A stretch of DNA of 64,000 nucleotides. It comes from Alphaproteobacteria bacterium (lineage in GTDB: Bacteria; Pseudomonadota; Alphaproteobacteria; Caulobacterales; Caulobacteraceae). The notes under the pieces were generated by a model. It had not been told where the DNA came from, did no database searches, and worked only from the letters and a program-made list of their open reading frames with translations. Of the stretch, positions 14,478-23,924 are shown piece by piece. Positions within the stretch are counted from its first letter, which is position 1; every line of letters starts with the position of its first letter. The stretch covers positions 78,398-142,397 of the forward strand of contig JAHJOK010000016.1 in assembly GCA_018820205.1 (NCBI GenBank), read 5' to 3'. The position numbers and the translations under genes were made by a program.

Positions 14478-16535
14478 ATGCGTATTCCCTTGCTGGTCCT
14501 GGCCCTGGCGGCCTTCGGTTCGCCGGGTCTGGCCCAGACGGCCGGACCCGCGCCGGTGACCGTTTCGTCCCCCGACGGCACGCTGAGCGTCAGCGTCACG
14601 GCGGACGGCGACGGGCGTCCCAGCTATTCGGTCAGCCGACTGGGTCGGCCGGTGATCGAGGCCTCGCGGCTGGGGTTCATCCTGACCGACGCCCCCAAGC
14701 TGGAGCGCGGACTGGCGGTCACCGCCGACCCCGCCACCGACCATGACGACACCTGGGAACAGCCCTGGGGCGAGCGGCGGTTCGTGCGCAATCACTATGG
14801 CGAACTGCGGGTCCATCTGCGCGAAACCACCGCCCTGGCGCGCACCTTCGACGTGGTGTTCCGGGTCTATGACGACGGCCTGGGCTTTCGCTACGAGTTC
14901 CAGCCGCAGGACAATCTGACGACCCTGCGCATCGGGTCCGAACTGACCGAGTTCAACGTCGCCGAGGCCGGCGAGGCCTGGTGGATCCCGGCCTGGGAAT
15001 GGAACCGCGAGGAATACCTCTATCACCGCACCCCCATCAATGAGACGTCCAGCACCCAGACGCCGATGACGATGCGGCTGGCCTCCGGGCTGCATGTCTC
15101 GATCCACGAGGCGGCCCTGGTCGACTATGCCGGCATGAACCTGCGCCGCGCCGAGGGCCGGCGGTTCGTCGCCGATCTGACGCCCGGCTTCACCAATGCG
15201 GCGGTGGTGCGCGAGGCGCCGTTCAACACGCCGTGGCGCACGTTGCAGATCAGCGACGATGCCGGCGGCCTGGTCGAATCCAGCCTGATCCTGAACCTGA
15301 ACGAGCCCAACGCACTGGGTGACGTGAGCTGGTTCAAGCCGATGAAATACGTCGGCATCTGGTGGGACATGCACCTGGAGACCCGCAGCTGGAACTCGGG
15401 GCCGAAGCACGGCGCCACCACCGAATACACCAAACGCTTCATCGACTTCGCCGCCGAGAACGGCTTTGGCGGCGTGCTGGTCGAGGGCTGGAACGTCGGC
15501 TGGGACGGACAGTGGTTCGGCACGGGCTGGGACTTCGACTTCACCCGCGCCTATCCCGACTATGACCTTCAGGCCGTGACCGACTATGCGCGCGAGAACG
15601 GCGTGATGATCATCGGCCACAACGAGACGGGCGGGAACGCCTATCACTATGAGCGTCAGATCGAGGACGCCTTCGCCCTGTACGAACGCCTCGGCATAGG
15701 GGCGATCAAGACCGGCTATGTCGCCGACGCGGGCGGGGCGATGGTGGCCGGACCGGACGGCGAACCGACCCTGGCCTGGCACGAGAGCCAGGCCATCAGC
15801 CGCCACGAACTGAATGTCGTCCAGACCGCCGCCCGCCACCACATCGCCGTCAATGCGCACGAGCCGATGAAGGACACGGGCCTGCGCCGCACCTATCCCA
15901 ACATGATCAGCCGCGAGGGCGCGCGGGGGATGGAGTTCAACGCCTGGGGCCAACCTGGCAATCCGCCCGAGCACGAGGTCAACCTGGTCTTCACGCGGCT
16001 TCTGGCCGGGCCGATGGATTTCACGCCGGGCATCTTCGGCATGGAGACGCGCAGCCCGGACGGGGTCGCCACGATCTGGGCCAAACAGCTGGCGCTGTAT
16101 GTCACGATCTACAGCCCCATCCAGATGGCGGCCGACCTGCTGGAAAACTACGAGGCCAATCCCGGCCCGTTCCAGTTCATCAAGGACGTCGCCGTCGATT
16201 GGGACGACACCCGCGTGCTGAACGGCGAGGTCGGGGATTTCGTCACCATCGCCCGGAAGGAACGCGGCACGCGCGAGTGGTTCCTGGGGTCTATCACCGA
16301 CGAGAATCCGCGCGTGCTGGACGCCTCCCTGAGCTTCCTGGAGCCCGGCGTCCGCTACCGGGCCGAGATCTATCGCGACGGCCCGAACGCCGACTGGCGT
16401 GATGGCGACGGCCGCAGCCGCGACGACATCGTCATCGAGCAGCGCGAGGTCACCGCCGCCGAGACCCTGACGCTGAGGCTGGCCCCCGGCGGCGGTCAGG
16501 CGATCCGCTTCGTGCCGATCGGTGAAGCCGGATGA
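14478..16535 (+). CDS. Exported alpha-glucosidase, GH97 (SusB-like)
   Basis: A 685-residue protein with a signal peptide (MRIPLLVLALAAFGSPGLAQ). The N-terminal beta domain (VSSPDGTLSVSVTADGDGRP..., ...GFRYEFQPQD) and the central barrel (KYVGIWWDMHLETRSWNSG, GFGGVLVEGWNVGWDGQW, VNAHEPMKDTGLRRTYPN, REGARGMEFNAW) are those of GH97, the calcium-dependent family that includes SusB. It should release glucose from maltodextrins in the periplasm. Start 14478 has AAGGAG and begins the signal peptide; the longer frame crosses the palindromic repeat. It overlaps the next gene by four bases (ATGA), so GH97, MFS transporter and esterase are translationally linked. Confidence 0.93.
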   Translation: MRIPLLVLALAAFGSPGLAQTAGPAPVTVSSPDGTLSVSVTADGDGRPSYSVSRLGRPVIEASRLGFILTDAPKLERGLAVTADPATDHDDTWEQPWGERRFVRNHYGELRVHLRETTALARTFDVVFRVYDDGLGFRYEFQPQDNLTTLRIGSELTEFNVAEAGEAWWIPAWEWNREEYLYHRTPINETSSTQTPMTMRLASGLHVSIHEAALVDYAGMNLRRAEGRRFVADLTPGFTNAAVVREAPFNTPWRTLQISDDAGGLVESSLILNLNEPNALGDVSWFKPMKYVGIWWDMHLETRSWNSGPKHGATTEYTKRFIDFAAENGFGGVLVEGWNVGWDGQWFGTGWDFDFTRAYPDYDLQAVTDYARENGVMIIGHNETGGNAYHYERQIEDAFALYERLGIGAIKTGYVADAGGAMVAGPDGEPTLAWHESQAISRHELNVVQTAARHHIAVNAHEPMKDTGLRRTYPNMISREGARGMEFNAWGQPGNPPEHEVNLVFTRLLAGPMDFTPGIFGMETRSPDGVATIWAKQLALYVTIYSPIQMAADLLENYEANPGPFQFIKDVAVDWDDTRVLNGEVGDFVTIARKERGTREWFLGSITDENPRVLDASLSFLEPGVRYRAEIYRDGPNADWRDGDGRSRDDIVIEQREVTAAETLTLRLAPGGGQAIRFVPIGEAG

Positions 16536-18061
16536 CCGCGCCGATGCCGACCGGTTTGCTGACGATCCGTCCCCGTCTCAACGGGCTGGCGATCATGAAC
16601 ATGTGCGTCGGCTTCTTCGGCATCCAGATCGGATTCGGCCTGCAGAACGCCAACACCAGCCGCATCTTCCAGACCCTGGGCGCCGAGGTCGATTCACTGG
16701 CCATTCTGTGGATCGCGGCGCCGCTGACCGGCCTGCTGGTCCAGCCGATCATCGGCCATTTCAGCGACAGGACCTGGACACCGCTGGGGCGTCGAAGGCC
16801 CTATTTCCTGATCGGGGCGGTGCTGACCTCGCTGGCCCTGATCGCCATGCCGAACAGTCCGACCCTGTGGTTCGCGGCCGCCACGCTGTGGATCATGGAC
16901 GCCTCGATCAACATCACGATGGAGCCGTTCCGCGCCTTCGTCGGCGATCTGCTGCCGGACGAACAGCGGACCACCGGCTATGCGATGCAGAGCTTCTTCA
17001 TCGGCACGGGGGCGGTGTTTGCATCCTGCCTGCCGTGGATGTTGTCGAACCTGGGCGTCGCCTCCGTGGCGGCGGAAGGCGTCACGCCCGACAGCGTGCG
17101 CTGGGCATTCTATATCGGCGCGGCCTGTCTGTTCACGGCCGTGCTGTGGACCGTGATCTCCACCAAGGAATACAGCCCCGAACAGGTCGCCGCCTTCGAC
17201 GCCGCGCGCGCCCTGCCGGGCCAGTCGGGCGACGGAGAGGCGGCCCCGGCGCGATCCCCGAAATCCTACATCATGGGCGGGCTGATCTGGGCCGTGATCG
17301 GCGCCCTGGGCTTCGTCGGCGTGGCGGTGAGCGGGCTGGAGAAGGAGCTCTACATCCTGGCGGGCGGCGTCGGGGCGTTCGGCGTGTTGCAGATCGTCGT
17401 GGGCGCCCTGCATGCCGCCAGGACCTCCAACGGCATGACCGAAATCGTCGACGACATCTTCCGGATGCCCGAGGCGATGCGCGGTCTGGCGGTGGTCCAG
17501 TTCTTCAGCTGGTTCGCCCTGTTCGCCATGTGGATCTACACCACCTCGGCGGTGACGGCGGTCCACTACGGTACGACCGACACGACATCGGCCGCCTACA
17601 ACACCGGAGCCGACTGGGTCGGGGTGCTGTTCGGCGTCTATAACGGCGTCGCGGCCCTGGCGGCGTTCGCGATCCCGATGCTGGCGCGGAAGACCGGTCG
17701 GCGCGGGGCGCATGCGATCAATCTGGTGCTGGGCGGGCTGGGCCTGATCGGCATCTTCGTCATCCGCGATCCGGCCCTGTTGTGGCTGCCGATGATCGGG
17801 GTGGGGTTCGCCTGGGCGTCGATCCTGTCGATGCCCTACGCCATCCTGTCGGGGGCGGTGCCGGGGCGCAAGATGGGCGTCTATATGGGCATCTTCAACA
17901 TCTTCATCGTCCTGCCCCAGTTGCTGGCGGCGACCCTGCTGGGGCTGATCCTGAAGCATCTGTTCGCGGGCGAGGCGATCTGGGCCCTGGTGATCGGCGG
18001 CGTGTCGTTCTTCCTCGCCGCCATCTGCGCCCTGTTCGTCAGGGAGCCGAAACCGGCATGA
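16532..18061 (+). CDS. MFS sugar transporter, SLC45/GPH-like (maltose permease MalY type)
   Basis: A 509-residue polytopic protein with about 12 helices. MNMCVGFFGIQIGFGLQNANTSRIFQTLG and GLLVQPIIGHFSDRTWTPLGRRRPYF are typical of the SLC45-like sugar:H+ symporters found in Caulobacter maltose loci. It should move maltose or glucose across the inner membrane. It overlaps both neighbours (ATGA at each end), placing it between the GH97 enzyme and the esterase in one message. With the FucP-like permease on the other side of the locus, the cluster has two inner-membrane routes for sugar. Confidence 0.9.
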   Translation: MTAPMPTGLLTIRPRLNGLAIMNMCVGFFGIQIGFGLQNANTSRIFQTLGAEVDSLAILWIAAPLTGLLVQPIIGHFSDRTWTPLGRRRPYFLIGAVLTSLALIAMPNSPTLWFAAATLWIMDASINITMEPFRAFVGDLLPDEQRTTGYAMQSFFIGTGAVFASCLPWMLSNLGVASVAAEGVTPDSVRWAFYIGAACLFTAVLWTVISTKEYSPEQVAAFDAARALPGQSGDGEAAPARSPKSYIMGGLIWAVIGALGFVGVAVSGLEKELYILAGGVGAFGVLQIVVGALHAARTSNGMTEIVDDIFRMPEAMRGLAVVQFFSWFALFAMWIYTTSAVTAVHYGTTDTTSAAYNTGADWVGVLFGVYNGVAALAAFAIPMLARKTGRRGAHAINLVLGGLGLIGIFVIRDPALLWLPMIGVGFAWASILSMPYAILSGAVPGRKMGVYMGIFNIFIVLPQLLAATLLGLILKHLFAGEAIWALVIGGVSFFLAAICALFVREPKPA

Positions 18062-18981
18062 TGGACCGTCGCAGCCTGCTGGCCGCGATGGCCGCCCTGC
18101 CGTTTGCGGGCGCCGCCCGCGCGGATACGCTGGAGGCCGGCCGGCTGGTCGAATATCCGGACATGGCCTCGGCCCATGCGGCGACGCGCAACGTCACCGT
18201 CTGGCTGCCGCCCGGCTATGACGCGGGCGTCGACCGCCATCCGGTCCTCTACATGCACGACGGCCAGAACCTGTTCGACGCCGCCCGCGCGCCGTTCGGC
18301 GAATGGGGCGTGGACGAGCATCTGACGCGGCTGATCGCGACGGGCCAGGTTCGCGCGCCGATCGTCGTCGGAGTGTGGAACACGCCGCTGCGCCTGCGTG
18401 AATATGTGCCCGCCGAACTGATCGCCGCCCTGCCCGAGACGACACGCGCCGACGTAGCGGCCATCTACGGCGGGCCGTCGTTGTCGGACGGGTATCTGCG
18501 GTTTCTGGTCGAGGAACTGAAGCCCCGGATCGACGCCGATTTTCGCACCCTGACGGGCCGCGACGATACGGTGATCGCCGGTTCGAGCATGGGCGGCCTG
18601 ATCTCGCTCAGCGCCATGATGCGGTATCCCGATGTGTTCGGCGCGGCGGGCTGTCTGTCCACCCACTGGCCGCTGCGGCTGGACGCCTTGCAGGGCGAGG
18701 CGCTGGACACTTGGCGCGAGACGGTCGTCGCCGCCTGGTCCGGCGTCGTCGCCGCCGGCCTGCCCGATCCGGCCGCGCACCGGCTGTATTTCGATCGCGG
18801 CGACGAGACGCTGGACGCCTTCTACGCCTTCTTCCAGTCGCGGATCGACCAGGTCGTGCGCGACGCCGGCTGGCCCGCCGACCGGTTCCGCACCCTGGTC
18901 TTCCCCGGCGCCGAGCACAACGAAGCCAGCTGGAACAGCCGGCTCGACGCCCCCCTGACCTTCCTCATTCCCCCTGCCTGA
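18058..18981 (+). CDS. Exported esterase-like alpha/beta hydrolase (PF00756 family)
   Basis: A 307-residue protein with an RR-containing signal peptide (MMDRRSLLAAMAALPFAGAARA). The alpha/beta fold has NVTVWLPPGYDAG, VLYMHDGQNLFD and nucleophile elbow GSSMGGL, with a terminal His in GAEHNEASW, matching the putative-esterase family related to enterochelin esterase and antigen 85. The substrate is unknown; its position in a maltose operon suggests it removes acyl groups from sugars or acts on a carbohydrate ester. ATG 18058 overlaps the transporter stop and a second ATG follows immediately at 18061. Confidence 0.85.
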   Translation: MMDRRSLLAAMAALPFAGAARADTLEAGRLVEYPDMASAHAATRNVTVWLPPGYDAGVDRHPVLYMHDGQNLFDAARAPFGEWGVDEHLTRLIATGQVRAPIVVGVWNTPLRLREYVPAELIAALPETTRADVAAIYGGPSLSDGYLRFLVEELKPRIDADFRTLTGRDDTVIAGSSMGGLISLSAMMRYPDVFGAAGCLSTHWPLRLDALQGEALDTWRETVVAAWSGVVAAGLPDPAAHRLYFDRGDETLDAFYAFFQSRIDQVVRDAGWPADRFRTLVFPGAEHNEASWNSRLDAPLTFLIPPA

Positions 18982-18996
18982 CCGATGAGAGTTCCC

Positions 18997-21402
18997 ATGC
19001 GCCTGATGACCCGCCTGATGATGGGCGCCGCCCTGTTGAGCACCGGCGCCTGCGCCTCGATGTCCGAAATGACCGCTGCCGCCGACCCCGTTTCGGCCGC
19101 CGTCGTTCAGGCCGTGGCCCCCGGTGCGCCGGGCGAGACGCCGACCTGGTCGAACGCCGCCAAGACCGGGGTCGGCGCCTCGTACGAAGCCTATGTCGAT
19201 GGCCAATACCGTGATGGAGGCCCGACCGGCGCGGTGTCGCGGGTCTGGTTCAGCATCGCCGACGGCGTCCTGACCGAGACCATGTACGGCCTCATCCACG
19301 AGGCCCAGATCAAGCAGATGCGGTTCGCGGTCATGACCGATACCGGCCTGTCGGTCGAGGGAACCGACACCACCAGCCGCACCGAATACCTGCACACGGA
19401 CGCCGACGGCCGCCCCCTGTCGCCCGCCTATCGCATCGTCACGACCGACACGGCCGGGCGTTATGAGATCGAGAAGCGGATCTATATTGACCCGGATCGT
19501 CAGGCGCTGGTGGTGCGCGCCACGATCCGGGCGCTGAGCGGACCGGTGACGCCCTATCTGCTGCTGGAACCGCATATGGCCAATACCGGGGTGGCCGATC
19601 AGGGCATGGCTACGGTCAACGCCCTGACGGCGCTGGAAGGCGACGTCGCCCTGGCCCTTCGGCCGGATCAGCCATTCGAGGCGGCCAGCGTCGGTTTCGT
19701 CGGAACCTCGGACGGCCTGACGGACCTTGCGGACGGGCGGCTGGACAGCCGCTACACCTCGACCGGCGATCAGGGCGGCAACATCATGCTGACCGGCTCC
19801 CTGCCGCAGGTGGCCCGGGGCCAGAGCCTGAGCCGTGATTTCGTCATCGGCTTCGGCGCCGATCCGATGCAGGCCGAGGCGGCGGCGGACGGCGCCCTTG
19901 CGGCCGGCCTGGACGCGGTGCTGGCCAACTACAACGGCGAGGACGACGCGGTCGGTTGGGAGGATTACATCGCCTCCCTCAGCGAACTGCCGCGCATGGC
20001 CGAACAGTCCACAGACGGCGGCAAGCTGGCCTATGCCTCGGCCCTGATGCTGAAGGTGCAGGAGGACCGGACGTACGCCGGCGCCCTGATCGCGTCGCTG
20101 TCCAACCCGTGGGGCGACACGGTGGACGCGACCCAGGCCTCGACCGGCTACAAGGCCGTGTGGCCGCGCGACTTCTATCAGGTGGCGATGGCCCTGATGG
20201 CGCTGGGCGATACGGAAACGCCGGTCGCCGCCTTCCGCTACCTGCCCCAGGTCCAGGTCGATGCGCAGACGCCCGGCAATAGCGGCGCCACCGGCTGGTT
20301 CCTGCAAAAGACCCACGTGGACGGCCAGATCGAATGGGTCGGGGTCCAGCTGGACCAGACGGCCATGCCGATCATGCTGGGCTGGAAACTGTGGAAGGCG
20401 GGCGAGATCTCGGACGCCGAGATGGCCACGATGTACGCCGCCATGATCAAGCCGGCCGCCGACTTCCTGGTCGACGGGGGCGTGATCGCCCTGGATTGGA
20501 ACGACCGGACCGTGACCCCGCCGTGGTCGCAGCAGGAGCGATGGGAGGAGCAGGAGGGCTATTCCCCCTCGACCACGGCCGCCGTCATCACAGGCCTGAC
20601 CGTGGCCGCCGAGATCGCGCGGGCGTCGGGCGACGGAGCGTCCGCCGACCGCTATCAGGCCGCCGCCGACGACTATGCGTCAAAGGTCGAAACGCGGATG
20701 TTCACCACCGAGGGGACGCTGGGCGACGGCGACTATTTCGTTCGGCTAAGCCGGAACGAGAACCCGAACGACCACGGCCTGCTGAGCGAGAACAACGGGC
20801 AGCCGGCCCTGCCGGAAGACCGGATCATCGACGGCGGCTTCCTGGAGCTGGTCCGCTATGGCGTGCGGGCGGCCGATGCGCCGTCGATCGTCGCGACCCT
20901 GCCGGAATACGACGACCAGTCGCGCGAGGACCGGCTGAGGGTTCGCTATGATTTCGGACCGGAGGGCGACACGACGCCGGGCTGGCGGCGCTACGGCAAC
21001 GACGGCTACGGCGAGAATGCCGAGACATCTGGAAATTATGGCGTCGGCGGCATGACGCCCGGCCAGCGCGGACGGGTCTGGCCCTTCTTCACCGGCGAGC
21101 GGGGTCATTATGAACTGGCGGCCCTGCTGGCCGACGGGACGCCGGACGCGGCCGCGATCGACCGCATCCGCCAGACCTATGTCCGGGGCATGGAGCGGTT
21201 CGCCAACGACGGCCTGCTGCTGCCGGAACAGGCCTGGGACGGGGTCGGCAAAACGCCCGACGGCTATGCGACCGGCCAGGGCACCAACTCGGCCACGCCC
21301 CTGGCCTGGACCCATGCGGAATATCTGAAGCTGCTGCGGTCCATCGCCGACCGGGCGGTGTGGGACCGCTATGCGCCGGTCGCGGACCGATACGGCCGCT
21401 AA
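18997..21402 (+). CDS. Exported glucoamylase (glucan 1,4-alpha-glucosidase, GH15)
   Basis: An 801-residue enzyme. The signal sequence contains LLSTGACAS, a weak lipobox. An N-terminal super-sandwich domain (SNAAKTGVGASYEAYVDG..., SRVWFSIADGVLTETMYG) precedes the (alpha/alpha)6 barrel, with YKAVWPRDFYQVAMALMALG, the general-acid region QQERWEEQEGYSPSTTAA and the C-terminal general-base region PLAWTHAEYLKLL. It releases glucose from non-reducing ends of maltodextrins. Start 18997 is preferred because GAGAG precedes it; 18985 is possible. Last gene of the GH97 operon, 15 bases after the esterase. Confidence 0.92.
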   Translation: MRLMTRLMMGAALLSTGACASMSEMTAAADPVSAAVVQAVAPGAPGETPTWSNAAKTGVGASYEAYVDGQYRDGGPTGAVSRVWFSIADGVLTETMYGLIHEAQIKQMRFAVMTDTGLSVEGTDTTSRTEYLHTDADGRPLSPAYRIVTTDTAGRYEIEKRIYIDPDRQALVVRATIRALSGPVTPYLLLEPHMANTGVADQGMATVNALTALEGDVALALRPDQPFEAASVGFVGTSDGLTDLADGRLDSRYTSTGDQGGNIMLTGSLPQVARGQSLSRDFVIGFGADPMQAEAAADGALAAGLDAVLANYNGEDDAVGWEDYIASLSELPRMAEQSTDGGKLAYASALMLKVQEDRTYAGALIASLSNPWGDTVDATQASTGYKAVWPRDFYQVAMALMALGDTETPVAAFRYLPQVQVDAQTPGNSGATGWFLQKTHVDGQIEWVGVQLDQTAMPIMLGWKLWKAGEISDAEMATMYAAMIKPAADFLVDGGVIALDWNDRTVTPPWSQQERWEEQEGYSPSTTAAVITGLTVAAEIARASGDGASADRYQAAADDYASKVETRMFTTEGTLGDGDYFVRLSRNENPNDHGLLSENNGQPALPEDRIIDGGFLELVRYGVRAADAPSIVATLPEYDDQSREDRLRVRYDFGPEGDTTPGWRRYGNDGYGENAETSGNYGVGGMTPGQRGRVWPFFTGERGHYELAALLADGTPDAAAIDRIRQTYVRGMERFANDGLLLPEQAWDGVGKTPDGYATGQGTNSATPLAWTHAEYLKLLRSIADRAVWDRYAPVADRYGR

Positions 21403-21422
21403 GGGCCGGGCGCACAACGAAC

Positions 21423-21475
21423 AAGAGGCGCACCGTCGCCGGTGCGCCTCTCTCGGCGTTCTCAGGAAAACGCCG
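21423..21475. terminator. Tandem hairpins between convergent glucoamylase and torF-like genes
   Basis: An 11-bp stem (AGAGGCGCACC / GGTGCGCCTCT, 21423-21450, six-base loop) is followed by a second 7-bp stem (CGGCGTT / AACGCCG, 21454-21475). On the minus strand the first stem is followed by TTGTTCGTT, making it most convincing as the end of the torF-like transcript; it may also stop the glucoamylase message. Confidence 0.6.
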
Positions 21476-21491
21476 GCTCCGGGGAGGATCT

Positions 21492-22178
21492 CTAGAAGGC
21501 GGCCTTGATCGACGCCACGACCCGGGCCTCGGCGATGTCCGAACCCTTCACGTCGGTGTCGTGATACCGCAGGTCGAAGGTATAGACGTCGTTCAGGGCG
21601 TAGCCGACGCCGGCGTTCCAGGTCGTGTAGTCATCGCTGACATCCAGCGCCTGATAGCCGACCGCGCCCGAGATCGTGAACTTGTCGGCCGGTGCGAAGG
21701 CCAGGTTCGCTTCGTAGTAGACCGCCTCATCATCGGCGCCGAAGAAGTCCGGCGAATAGTAGACGACCGCGCCGGCGGAGACCGGACCCACGGCGCGCGA
21801 AACGGCGGCCTTGTATTCCACATAGTTGTAGTCGGCGCCGGACGGCTCGTCGAAATACAGATAGCCCACGACGCCCAGGTCCAGCCCGAAGCCGGCGGCC
21901 TCGGTGCGGTAGCCGCCGTAGACGTCGAACTCGGCGCTGGTGTCGTCACCGAAATCGACGTTGGAAATCCACGCGCCGGCGTAGAAATTGCTGACCCCCA
22001 GATCGACCCCGGCCTGGAAGGCGGGATCTTCGTCGGTCTGGCTGAAGCCGCGGAAGACGTAGTCGCTGGCGACCGCGGCGTTGAAGGCGACCTCGGCCTC
22101 CTGGGCCGTGGCGGCCCCTGCGAAGGCGAAGGTGGAAAGCGCGACGGCGAGCGCGGCGCAGGAAGCTTGAAGTCTCAT
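21492..22178 (-). CDS. TorF-family (TIGR02001) outer-membrane beta-barrel protein
   Basis: A 228-residue protein with a signal peptide (MRLQASCAALAVALSTFAFAGAATAQ) and alternating beta strands such as FNAAVASDYVFRGFSQTDED, FYAGAWISNVDFG and YTFDLRYHDTDVKG, ending in IKAAF with terminal Phe. This is the Gcw_chp/TIGR02001 pattern (SDYxFRGxSQ near the N-terminus). It forms a small outer-membrane barrel, probably a channel; the substrate is unknown. It is 83 bases downstream of amtB on the same strand, suggesting a role in passage of ammonium or another nitrogen source. Confidence 0.85.
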   Translation of the reverse strand: MRLQASCAALAVALSTFAFAGAATAQEAEVAFNAAVASDYVFRGFSQTDEDPAFQAGVDLGVSNFYAGAWISNVDFGDDTSAEFDVYGGYRTEAAGFGLDLGVVGYLYFDEPSGADYNYVEYKAAVSRAVGPVSAGAVVYYSPDFFGADDEAVYYEANLAFAPADKFTISGAVGYQALDVSDDYTTWNAGVGYALNDVYTFDLRYHDTDVKGSDIAEARVVASIKAAF

Positions 22179-22261
22179 CTCGATAATCCCCGTGTTTTTG
22201 ATTTGTTGGTGGGAGGTGAAGACCGGACGCGAGGGAGGAACGCGCCCGGCCTTTCCGTGGA

Positions 22262-23731
22262 TCAGGCTTCGACGCCTTCTCCGTGCAGGGTGGTGTCCAG
22301 ACCTTCGGCTTCCTGCGCGTCTGTGACACGAAGCCCGGTGGTGAACTTGCAGATCAGCAGGATCACGAAGGTGCCGACGGCGGAGTAGGCGATCGTCCAG
22401 GCCAGGCCCAGAGCCTGGACCGGGATGTTGGCGCCTTCACCCAGGCTGTTGATCGCGGTCGTGGCGAACACGCCGGTCAGCAGGGCGCCGATCAGACCGC
22501 CCGCGCCGTGGATGCCGAAGGCGTCCAGGCTGTCGTCGTAACGGAGCAGTTTCTTGATCCACACCGACGAGACGTAGCAGACCGGTCCTGCGATCAGGCC
22601 GATGATGACCGCACCCTTGGGATCGACGAAACCGGCGGCCGGGGTGATGGCGACCAGACCGGCGACGACGCCGGACAGCATGCCGATCAGCGACACCTTC
22701 TTCTTCTCGATGACCTCGATGATCTTCCAGGTCAGGGCGGCTGCGGCTGCGGCCAGGATGGTGTTGAGCAGGGCCACGGCCATCAGGTCGTTGGCGGCGC
22801 CCGCCGAGCCGGCGTTGAAGCCGATCCAGCCGACCAGCAGAAGCGAGGCGCCGATCATGGTCAGCACCGGGTTGTGCGCGGTGATGGGCTCGGTTCCGTA
22901 GCCTTTGCGGCGACCCAGGAAGATGGCGCAGACCAGACCCGCGACGCCCGAGTTGACGTGAACGACCGCGCCGCCGGCGAAGTCCAGCACGCCGGCCGAA
23001 CCCAGGAAGCCGCCGCCCCAGACCCAGTGGCAGATCGGCGCATAGACCAGCAGCGACCACAGGGCCGTGAACAGCAGCAGCGCCGAGTATTTGAAGCGCT
23101 CGGCGAAGGCCCCGGTGATCAGGGCGGGCGTGATGATGGCGAAGGTCATCTGGAACGAGATGAACAGGAACTCGGGGATGCCCGGCAGCAGGCTGTTTGC
23201 CGTCGCCAGCGAAACCCCGTTCAGGAACAGGGCGTCGAACCCGCCGATATAGGGTTGAAGCGCCGCGTCGGAGTTGGCGCTGAACGCGATCGAATAACCG
23301 GCGATGAACCAGACCAGGGTCACGACGGCGAACACGCCGACCGACTGGGTGATGGTGGCCACCACGTTCTTGCGGCGAACCATGCCGCCATAGAACAGAG
23401 CCAGGCCGGGCAAGGTCATCAGCAGGACCAGGGCGGTCGAGGTGCCCAGCCAGCCGGTGCCCGCGGCGTCCAGTTCCAGCGCGGCCTGGTGGGCCATCAG
23501 GGCCGGGGCCGGTTCTTCGGGTTCGGCCTCCGCCGTGGTGGTCGCGGCGGCTCCGGAACCGGAGTTGTCGACGATATCGACGGGCGCCTCGGGCTCTGCG
23601 GCCGGCGCGGCGGCCTCGACCGGCGCGGGCGTCGCCGCCTCTTGGGCGAATGCCCCGCCTGCGTAGAACAGGCCTATGGTTAGAAGCAAAAGGGCGAGAA
23701 GCCCTGGTAGCCGATTCACGAACTGCGACAT
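22262..23731 (-). CDS. amtB: Ammonium transporter AmtB
   Basis: A 489-residue protein with a cleavable signal peptide (1-29), an Ala/Pro/Glu-rich periplasmic linker (about 30-85) and the 11-helix Amt core (TALVLLMTLPGLALFYGGMV, FQMTFAIITPALITGAFAER, CHWVWGGGFLG, GGAVVHVNSGVAGLV, FGIHGAGGLIGALLTG). The twin-histidine pore residues are expected in the VHVNSG and GIHGAGG segments. It conducts ammonium or ammonia into the cytoplasm. No glnK/glnB gene is adjacent in the window, unlike most amtB loci, though one could be elsewhere. A torF-like gene follows. Expression is probably nitrogen-controlled, but I find no convincing sigma-54 site. Confidence 0.95.
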   Translation of the reverse strand: MSQFVNRLPGLLALLLLTIGLFYAGGAFAQEAATPAPVEAAAPAAEPEAPVDIVDNSGSGAAATTTAEAEPEEPAPALMAHQAALELDAAGTGWLGTSTALVLLMTLPGLALFYGGMVRRKNVVATITQSVGVFAVVTLVWFIAGYSIAFSANSDAALQPYIGGFDALFLNGVSLATANSLLPGIPEFLFISFQMTFAIITPALITGAFAERFKYSALLLFTALWSLLVYAPICHWVWGGGFLGSAGVLDFAGGAVVHVNSGVAGLVCAIFLGRRKGYGTEPITAHNPVLTMIGASLLLVGWIGFNAGSAGAANDLMAVALLNTILAAAAAALTWKIIEVIEKKKVSLIGMLSGVVAGLVAITPAAGFVDPKGAVIIGLIAGPVCYVSSVWIKKLLRYDDSLDAFGIHGAGGLIGALLTGVFATTAINSLGEGANIPVQALGLAWTIAYSAVGTFVILLICKFTTGLRVTDAQEAEGLDTTLHGEGVEA

Positions 23732-23924
23732 GGATGCATCCCCCTGTGTGATCTCGCAGTTGCGAACTGTTTACTGCAAAGTCGGGGGACGCAAGAGGGT
23801 CTGCCGTATTCGGCGCAATTTTCGTGTCCGTGTCGTGCGTTACACAATCACTTACGGCAAAATATTACCTTGACCATAGCTGCGATGCACAATTTTTCTG
23901 TGTGCGGGGAGTGTGACGAAATCA
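23732..23924. other. Intergenic region between leuB and amtB
   Basis: This gap holds the amtB promoter region, including AT-richer stretches around 23831-23903. I see no clear sigma-54 box with the required spacing, no strong terminator for leuB and no small gene. Confidence 0.5.

Noticed and set aside
17881..20316. An 811-codon minus-strand frame over the esterase and glucoamylase
   Set aside because: It is an antisense shadow without recognisable motifs or a start signal.
23805..23850. Possible sigma-54 promoter upstream of amtB (GGACACGAAAATTGC on the minus strand)
   Set aside because: The spacing between GG and GC is one base too long for a functional -24/-12 promoter, and the -24 element lacks the TGGC core.
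23886..23905. Small GCACA...TGTGC hairpin after leuB
   Set aside because: It has only five pairs and no T tract; it is not credible as a terminator.
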